Shown here piece by piece: positions 28,039 to 33,555 of a stretch of 33,555 nt of DNA (its first letter is position 1; every line of letters begins with the position of its first letter). The notes beneath the pieces are model-generated. The model saw only the letters and a list, made by a program, of their open reading frames with translations, made no database searches and was not told where the DNA came from. The stretch lies in assembly GCA_027328265.1 (NCBI GenBank), contig DAHVVD010000029.1, positions 1-33,555 of the forward strand, in the 5' to 3' direction. The position numbers were made by a program, and so were the translations under genes. The stretch is from Microcaldota archaeon (GTDB taxonomy: Archaea > Micrarchaeota > Micrarchaeia > Micrarchaeales > CABMGC01).

Positions 28039-29541
28039 ATGGGCTTCATGCAAAATAGAAGCAGGATTTCGCTTCTGCTACTTTCGTTCGTTCTCATATC
28101 TGCCTTCACTTTTGTCGGTGCGCAATTCATTTCCACCCCATCTCCAACACCAACCCCTACTCCTAACCCAACTCCAGCCCCGGCCCCAGCGCCTGCTCCA
28201 AGCCCACTTCCAGTTTCCTCAACTTCTACACCTACAACTTCAACCTCCTCAACCACAACATCTCCACTTCCTCAAGGACCAACTGCTGAATGCACTGCGA
28301 TTTTTGGAAGTGGCACCTCAGCCAGTACCTCTGCGCTCCAGGCGCTTGGTCTCTCTGCTGCCATATCTAGGAACGCAATCTCAGCCTCCCTTCTTGCGCT
28401 CATCATCTCTTTCGATGTAGTTGGCATAGGCTACATGATAAGCAAGCTTATTCCTGAATCGAAGGTCAGGGGCTGGCTCGGCAAGGAATACTGGGAGGTT
28501 GCAAAGTCTGTTATACTGGTTGGCAGCATATTTTCAATACTAACATTCATCAGCGGCTTAGGCATCTCGCTGACAGGCAGCGGCACCCCTGGAACATACT
28601 CATCAAACATCCAGAACCTTGTCTCCAGCTCAGAAAGCTACCTATGCACAGTAAACAACCAGGTGAACCTCGCAATAAACAACGTAGTCCCGCTGATAAT
28701 AGGGATAGGTTTCCTGAAGAGCATTCAAATAAATTATGAAGGATTCCCTATACCTCCTGTTCCAATTCCTATAGCCCCCGAACTCCCTGTCCTCAGGGCA
28801 GGCATCTCCTTCAAGCTCTTCGACAATTTGCTTTATGGCGTCGCTTTCACCTATTTGGGCTTCGGTCTATCTGCATTCCTAGATATGCTTCTCTTCCTAA
28901 TCATTCCAGCTAAAGTCTTTTTCGCGGGCCAGGTGCTCATACTTCCATACTTGGTGAGCTTGGGACTTATAGTGCTGATACCTACAGGCCTCATAATGCG
29001 CGCCTTCCCATTTTCCAGAGGCATAGGCGGCACCCTGATAGCTTTCGGAATAGGCATTGCCATTGTATGGCCCACCATTCTAATACTTTTCAATGCTCCA
29101 ATATCCAATTACTTCTGCAGAGTCCTATCAACGAACTACTGCCTGCCTCTTGGTCCGTCCCCTTCAGCTGCGCAGACTACCATCCAGCTCTACAACGCGC
29201 CTGAGACAATCCAGGCTACTAGCGAATGCAATGGCGCCACCTTGGGCCTTGGAGCCACCGGGAACGTTCCCGGAGGGTTGCTCCTTGCACTAGTTTGCCA
29301 GCCGCTTGCCAATTGGTGGATCTCTACTGGCTATACTGAATTCTCATTGCCCTGGCAGAGTGCCATATCATTCTTCCCCTCGCTCAACGTCCTGCTAGAC
29401 AATAGCCTATACTTGGATCTCCAATTCTTCGTGCTCTTCATTCTGGATCTTCTGATCGCTTATACAATAACCGACAACATTGCAAAAATGCTGGGCGGCA
29501 CGATCCGCGTTAGCCTTGGCAATAAGCTGAAACTGGTGTAA
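28039..29541 (+). CDS. Polytopic membrane protein 1 of the cluster (VirB6/TrbL/CedA-like?)
   Basis: 500 residues. Signal peptide at about 9-29 ending in GAQF; then a 45-residue Pro/Thr/Ser linker (PTPTPTPNPTP, APAPAPAPSP) likely exposed outside; then about eight membrane helices. Shared elements with the next three proteins: GIGYMISK after the first helix, cytoplasmic KEYWEVAK before the second, the loop LIMRAFPFSRGIGG (R321) before a late helix with IVWP, and the end KMLGGTIRVSLGNKL. Extracellular loops carry several Cys. The family is unproven. ATG 28039 (ATG 28048 possible), own TATA-like gattatatt at 28011-28019. Confidence 0.85.
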   Translation: MGFMQNRSRISLLLLSFVLISAFTFVGAQFISTPSPTPTPTPNPTPAPAPAPAPSPLPVSSTSTPTTSTSSTTTSPLPQGPTAECTAIFGSGTSASTSALQALGLSAAISRNAISASLLALIISFDVVGIGYMISKLIPESKVRGWLGKEYWEVAKSVILVGSIFSILTFISGLGISLTGSGTPGTYSSNIQNLVSSSESYLCTVNNQVNLAINNVVPLIIGIGFLKSIQINYEGFPIPPVPIPIAPELPVLRAGISFKLFDNLLYGVAFTYLGFGLSAFLDMLLFLIIPAKVFFAGQVLILPYLVSLGLIVLIPTGLIMRAFPFSRGIGGTLIAFGIGIAIVWPTILILFNAPISNYFCRVLSTNYCLPLGPSPSAAQTTIQLYNAPETIQATSECNGATLGLGATGNVPGGLLLALVCQPLANWWISTGYTEFSLPWQSAISFFPSLNVLLDNSLYLDLQFFVLFILDLLIAYTITDNIAKMLGGTIRVSLGNKLKLV

Positions 29542-29543
29542 TT

Positions 29544-30821
29544 ATGTTTTGGAACCTACTCACTACCAATTTCCTAAACCTGTGCAGTGCCAACATTTCC
29601 TACCTCAACCACAACAACTGGATAGGGATAACTCTGCTTGTCGTTCTCACCTTCATGATGGTGGGCGCAGCGGCTTACGGTCTCAGCGGCATCCTTCCAG
29701 TAAACATGAGGGAGAAGATAAGGGGCTCTGTCAAGTATGAATACGTCCAAGGCGTCTTCAGCATTGTGCTCGTAGCCGCGATCTTCGCAATCTCGCTCAC
29801 GGCATGCAGCGTTGAGGGCGCCATAACCTCAAGCGCTACCAAGTTAGGCGGCCCTCCCTTGGGAGTCACGCCAGCCTGCGGCACATCTTACACCGATCCA
29901 TTCCAGTTCTCTAACTGCTACGTCGGAAACCTCCTCTTCTCAAAGGGCACAGCCCTGGTATCGGGAATGATATCTGAAGGCTTCTTCCTCTTTGCCGAGG
30001 GCAATCTCCTCTACTTCGTTGTCAACAGCGCGGCTCAAAAACTGCCCAAAGCGGCAGGTGCAGGCACTCTCTTCGGAGCCATAAACTGGGGTTTCGACAT
30101 CTCTCCCTCAATATCCAATTCGGAGGGCCCTGCAGAAATATTCTACGATTACAGTTTCATCTTGGTCCTCGTCTTCGAGACGATAATAGTAGCAACCTTC
30201 GGCCTTCTATTTCTGCTCTTCCTGAGCCTCGGCTTCATAGAGCTGCTCTCACTCACGCTGGTCCTTCCCGTAGCCATAGCCATGCGCTGCATATCCTTTG
30301 CAGGCCCCAAATTGAAGGAAGCCTCCAACGCATTCATAGCAATCGCAATAGCCTTCTATTTTGTCTTCCCTGTAACGATAGCGATGAACTACTACATAGT
30401 CAACTGGACCTATTGCTCCAACGGCGGGGCGTGCAATCCATACGCAGAGAGCTATCTCAGCACCTATACGCTAAACACGCTTCCGCTAATTAACCTCTTC
30501 TCAAACCCCGAAAACGTAGTTCTGGGTTCAGGAACAGGAGCCGGAGGCCTCAACCTTAACCTGCCTCTCAACTTTTACGGCGCGGTGATGCAGAGCAACG
30601 GCGGTTTCATAAACATGGTAGCTAACATCTTCGTCGCAGCGGTAGCCCTGCCCAACGTTATGAACAACTACACCACACAGACCGCGCAATTCGTCTTCGA
30701 GGGCATCTTCCTGATAGCACTTGACCTTGCGATAACCGTGGGCTTTTCGGTTGGATTTTTCAAGGGGCTTGAGACAGTAGGTCAGATACTGGCTGTAGGG
30801 CCGGTCTGGGGAGGAGGTTAA
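29544..30821 (+). CDS. Polytopic membrane protein 2 of the cluster
   Basis: 425 residues, ATG 2 nt after the previous stop. No cleavable signal peptide; it begins with an outside-facing NFLNLCSANISYLN and a helix at about 28-52 with AAYGLSGILP. KYEYVQGVFSIVLVAAIFA is the E(Y/F)-helix shared with its neighbours. The late loop reads AIAMRCISFAGPKLKEASNA (R248), degenerate compared with the others: no Gly-Gly follows. Paired Cys occur in the loops (SNCYVG, YCSNGGACNP). The C-terminal helix ends in GLETVGQILAVGPVWGGG. About seven to eight helices. Function unknown. Confidence 0.85.
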   Translation: MFWNLLTTNFLNLCSANISYLNHNNWIGITLLVVLTFMMVGAAAYGLSGILPVNMREKIRGSVKYEYVQGVFSIVLVAAIFAISLTACSVEGAITSSATKLGGPPLGVTPACGTSYTDPFQFSNCYVGNLLFSKGTALVSGMISEGFFLFAEGNLLYFVVNSAAQKLPKAAGAGTLFGAINWGFDISPSISNSEGPAEIFYDYSFILVLVFETIIVATFGLLFLLFLSLGFIELLSLTLVLPVAIAMRCISFAGPKLKEASNAFIAIAIAFYFVFPVTIAMNYYIVNWTYCSNGGACNPYAESYLSTYTLNTLPLINLFSNPENVVLGSGTGAGGLNLNLPLNFYGAVMQSNGGFINMVANIFVAAVALPNVMNNYTTQTAQFVFEGIFLIALDLAITVGFSVGFFKGLETVGQILAVGPVWGGG

Positions 30822-32333
30822 ATGGAGAAGACAGCACTGCTTTACCTCTCTGTTTTCATCCTTGCCTCATTGTCAATGCCAATCCTCACCAACGCTCAGG
30901 GCCCTCTCCCAGGAACATCTCCTGGGCCGGTTTCCAACCCTTCCTATCCGCTAACATCGAACGTCTCAGTCTTCTATAACTGGCTGCCTGTGATCATAGT
31001 GGCGGTCTTTGCAGCCGTGGGCCTGACAGCAATCTACTACGGACTGGGAGCGTTGCTTAACAACCAGAGGGTAAAGACCAACGCGATAAATGAATTCTAT
31101 CAGGTACTGGGCACCGTGGTTGTGGTAATAATAATACTGGCTATCTTCAGCGTCTATGGAAGTGCCATAATAGCCGACGGGCCCCTGACTACCGCCCTTG
31201 CCAACATCTGCGGCAGCAACCAGCTAGGCTCTGCCAACACAATGGTGAATTTCCTAAGCAGCAATTCGCTTGACACCGCCACTACAGGGCCAACAAGCCA
31301 GATATGCGCCGATATTGTCGCGGTAGGCCAGGGCAGCGGCATAACCTCGAAGATAGACTACGGCCTCGGCGCCACTTACGCCATAATAGCAAACCTCACC
31401 AATCAGGAGGCTGAGAGCCTAAATGCCGTAAACGTATTCGAAACCTATGCCTCAACCCTCAACAGCTTCCTTCCCACTGAGAGCCTCTGCTGGCCAGCTA
31501 CATGCGCCGACACGAATCTGTTGCCTTCAGGCTACATAGTATACCAATACAGGCCCTGGTCCCTGTACGACAAGATAAGGGGCATGACGCTTTACGTGGG
31601 CGCCGAGGCCCTCCTCTCATTCTACATCAGCATAATGCAGCTCATAGTGATAATAATGCTGCTCTTCGCCTGGCCATACATACTTGCAGCAGGCATAATC
31701 CTGAGAGCCTCATTCTTCACGCGCAAGGCAGGCGGCCTGCTCATAGCGATAGTTATCGTCGCTATTATCCTGTATCCCCTACTCAACCTTTTCGAGTATG
31801 CATCGCTGAGCAACACCCTGTCCAGTCCCATAGGTGCGAGCAAGATACCCGCATTCACCCTCAAGGGCCAGGCGCCATGTTCATTGACCTCGCTATTTAC
31901 AGGATGCGGAATAAAAAATCCAGCTCCTGTGATAGATTACACCGACACCAAGCTCAACTTCTATGTGCTGCCCAACCTTGAATATGTACTGAACCTAGAT
32001 GGCTGCTGGCCGCCGGCAGGAAATGTCTTCCTCTCTGATGCGCTGATCGCGGGAGCCTACAGCATACCTGGTTACGCCACCTTTCTTGCCATAAAGGACA
32101 TCATAGGCGCATTCGTAAGCTCGCTCCCATCGCCTCCGATACCATGGTTCAGTTGCAATCCAGGTAACGCCATACAATCCATTGTCGACTTGGCGAAATT
32201 CTATGGCATGGTCTTCGTCACTACTGTTCTCCTGCCTGTATTGAACATACTGATACTCCTCTCCGGGGTCAAGAACATCTCCAGCCTGCTAGGCGGAGAT
32301 ACCAGGATACTGGGACTTGGCAAATTGGTTTAG
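30822..32333 (+). CDS. Polytopic membrane protein 3 of the cluster
   Basis: 503 residues, ATG immediately after the previous stop, with GGAGGAGG inside the upstream gene as ribosome site. Signal peptide with cleavage expected in TNAQGP; short Pro/Gly/Ser spacer; helix with IYYGLGALL; INEFYQVLGTVVVVIIILAI as the E(Y/F)-helix; a large outside domain (about 120-235) with Cys; IILRASFFTRKAGG (R295) before a helix with ILYP; a second outside domain with five Cys; last helix and SSLLGGDTRILGLGKLV. The three shared positions occur in the same order as in the other members. Confidence 0.85.
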   Translation: MEKTALLYLSVFILASLSMPILTNAQGPLPGTSPGPVSNPSYPLTSNVSVFYNWLPVIIVAVFAAVGLTAIYYGLGALLNNQRVKTNAINEFYQVLGTVVVVIIILAIFSVYGSAIIADGPLTTALANICGSNQLGSANTMVNFLSSNSLDTATTGPTSQICADIVAVGQGSGITSKIDYGLGATYAIIANLTNQEAESLNAVNVFETYASTLNSFLPTESLCWPATCADTNLLPSGYIVYQYRPWSLYDKIRGMTLYVGAEALLSFYISIMQLIVIIMLLFAWPYILAAGIILRASFFTRKAGGLLIAIVIVAIILYPLLNLFEYASLSNTLSSPIGASKIPAFTLKGQAPCSLTSLFTGCGIKNPAPVIDYTDTKLNFYVLPNLEYVLNLDGCWPPAGNVFLSDALIAGAYSIPGYATFLAIKDIIGAFVSSLPSPPIPWFSCNPGNAIQSIVDLAKFYGMVFVTTVLLPVLNILILLSGVKNISSLLGGDTRILGLGKLV

Positions 32334-32340
32334 TGATCAT

Positions 32341-33555
32341 ATGAGCAGAACCAAAATCTTTTATATCGCAATCTTCCTCCTCTCGCTAGCGCTACTGCCC
32401 TCCTTTTCCAATGCACAAACAGCCACGCCTGGGTTCGGTTTCGGCTCCTACTGCTCGAGCTTCTATCAGAATGCCAACGGAGCAGTGAGCAACGCGTTTG
32501 TCAAAGGGGTCTTCTCCGGCGGGATAGTCTCGCTAGCCCTGCTTATCGTGCTCTTCGTTGTTGTCTCCCTCTCGGTAGTCTACGGCATAGGCATTGGATT
32601 CGGGATAAACAAGCTGACCGAATTCGCGAAGACCGAGTACATAGAGAGCTTTTTCAACATCGTGCTAATCATAGTGCTTGCTGGCTCATTCATGACTATC
32701 GGCAAATACGCGCAGTTCTTTACCAGTCTCGCCTCGTCAAACCTGCCCTCTACCAGCCAGCCAAACCTTGGCGGAAGCGTCATAAGCATGTACGAAGGCA
32801 TATGCACAGGGCTCATATACAGCCAGATACTCCCATCTATCGGCGCAATCTATTCCATATATGCTGCACAGATGCCGTACTCTGCGATCTCCAGCTTAAA
32901 GATAAACCTCAACATTCCGGCACTCACGACTGGCATGGCATCTGATTTCATTCCGTCATTCTCATTCGGCCCCTGGGAAGGCCTCAACATATATGGGGAC
33001 GTGCTGCTTTTCGAGTTTGCGCCTCTTGCCATGATACTCTTCCTTGGGATTTCTGTAATCTTCCTTTTCTACCTGATCTATTTCCTTTTTCCCGTCTTCC
33101 TTTACCTCGGTGTCCTGCTGCGCTCCTTCCCATGGACCCGCGCCGCTGGCGGCTCGATGCTCGCGCTTTTCATCTCCTTCTACATAATTTTCCCTGCGCT
33201 CTACTATCCATTCTCAGTGCTTGGCAATACGTATCTTTCAAGCCTCGGCTCCGCTTCACTCCAGCAGGAGATATGCTCCCTAATGGGCCAGATAGGAAAC
33301 TGCAAAAATTACCAATCCCCAGGGACATTCAGCACCATATTCAACTATGCATCTACACTCTTTTCCAATTTCTTCACTGCGTCCAGCTCGATCTTACTCG
33401 CATTTACCGGCCCAGGGAACCTCTTCATTGTAGTGAGCGAGACTTACACCAACGTTATCGCAGCATCGATACTCAAGCTCCTCGGCCTGACGATAGCATT
33501 TATCATCTCCTTCGACCTTCTCGAGGCTCTTGGAGACTTCCTTGGCTCCCCATCG
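32341..33555 (+). CDS. Polytopic membrane protein 4 of the cluster (cut by window end)
   Basis: At least 405 residues, open to the last base; no stop. ATG 32341 follows GTGATCAT, 7 nt after the previous stop. Signal peptide (KIFYIAIFLLSLALLPSFSN) with the site in NAQTA; helix with VVYGIGIGFGINK; AKTEYIESFFNIVLIIVLAG as the E(Y/F)-helix; GVLLRSFPWTRAAGG (R261) before a helix with IIFP; then an outside loop with EICSLMGQIGNCKNY; last helix IAFIISFDLLEALGDFLG at the window edge. The most regular member of the set. More genes of the system are likely to follow outside the window. Confidence 0.85.
   Translation, partial: MSRTKIFYIAIFLLSLALLPSFSNAQTATPGFGFGSYCSSFYQNANGAVSNAFVKGVFSGGIVSLALLIVLFVVVSLSVVYGIGIGFGINKLTEFAKTEYIESFFNIVLIIVLAGSFMTIGKYAQFFTSLASSNLPSTSQPNLGGSVISMYEGICTGLIYSQILPSIGAIYSIYAAQMPYSAISSLKINLNIPALTTGMASDFIPSFSFGPWEGLNIYGDVLLFEFAPLAMILFLGISVIFLFYLIYFLFPVFLYLGVLLRSFPWTRAAGGSMLALFISFYIIFPALYYPFSVLGNTYLSSLGSASLQQEICSLMGQIGNCKNYQSPGTFSTIFNYASTLFSNFFTASSSILLAFTGPGNLFIVVSETYTNVIAASILKLLGLTIAFIISFDLLEALGDFLGSPS

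Noticed and set aside
28133..28268. Possible CRISPR or tandem DNA repeat in the Pro/Thr-rich segment
   Set aside because: The repetition is at codon level (Pro-Thr, Pro-Ala) without spacers or constant repeat length; it is a low-complexity protein linker.
28112..28420. 102-residue Gln/Pro/Leu-rich plus frame over the Pro/Thr linker
   Set aside because: Arises from reading the CCA/ACT-rich linker of the membrane protein in another frame.

Overview
The window comes from an archaeon, most probably a DPANN lineage close to Micrarchaeota/ARMAN (inference). The evidence is archaeal/eukaryotic-type ribosomal proteins (eS4, eL19, eL32, zinc-type uS14), archaeal RNase P protein Rpp29, TATA-box promoters close to start codons, frequent TTG/GTG starts behind GGTGA-type ribosome-binding sites, type IV pilin-like precursors with class III signal peptides, and a tRNA-Arg with a 21-nt bulge-helix-bulge intron in its T-loop. 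No IS element, CRISPR array, rRNA or replication origin was recognised, and no stretch over 300 bases lacks a gene.

Layout. 1-1740: an AT-rich patch with a predicted secreted protein and a Fic-domain protein. 1743-4142: an arrestin-like protein divergent from trpS, then a KaiC-like RecA-fold ATPase. 4286-8253: a heat-shock operon (winged-helix regulator, grpE, dnaK, dnaJ) behind a perfect palindrome beside its TATA box. 8314-8949: an AT-rich Ni/Co-type metal transporter. 9056-10496: a tight minus-strand run of tatD, intron-bearing tRNA-Arg(TCT), a UPF0147 gene and a minimal alkyltransferase. 10605-12237: a membrane-anchored thioredoxin-fold protein (DUF929 type) paired with a CGC-motif membrane protein. 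12397-16360: a class I ribonucleotide reductase (nrdA, nrdB) whose small subunit has the class Ic (Mn/Fe, radical-Tyr to Phe) signature. 16395-17902: two type IV pilin-like genes with duplicated promoters, one carrying a LamG-like lectin domain. 18012-23842: Rpp29 followed by twelve ribosomal protein genes of the spc cluster, which stops after uS5 with no uL30, uL15 or secY. 23847-26011: a PH-like/degenerate-rhodanese protein and two related multispan membrane proteins, one an internal tandem duplication of the other. 26172-26242: tRNA-His.

26351-33555 (cut by the window end): five consecutive genes for one membrane-anchored coiled-coil protein and four large polytopic membrane proteins. The four share the same layout: three have signal peptides ending in Ala-Gln, all have a YG-x-G membrane segment followed by an E(Y/F) helix, and all have an Arg-centred loop before a late membrane helix. 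I read this as a diverged tandem paralogue family, tentatively a VirB6/TrbL/CedA-like channel or envelope-spanning apparatus, and the best candidate here for an undescribed system.

How the genes work together: most of the window is housekeeping (translation, chaperones, deoxynucleotide synthesis, small DNA-repair enzymes). The cell-surface modules are the pilins, the exported thioredoxin-fold pair and the polytopic membrane cluster. The two AT-rich patches (Fic region, metal transporter) differ in base composition from their neighbours and look like later arrivals.
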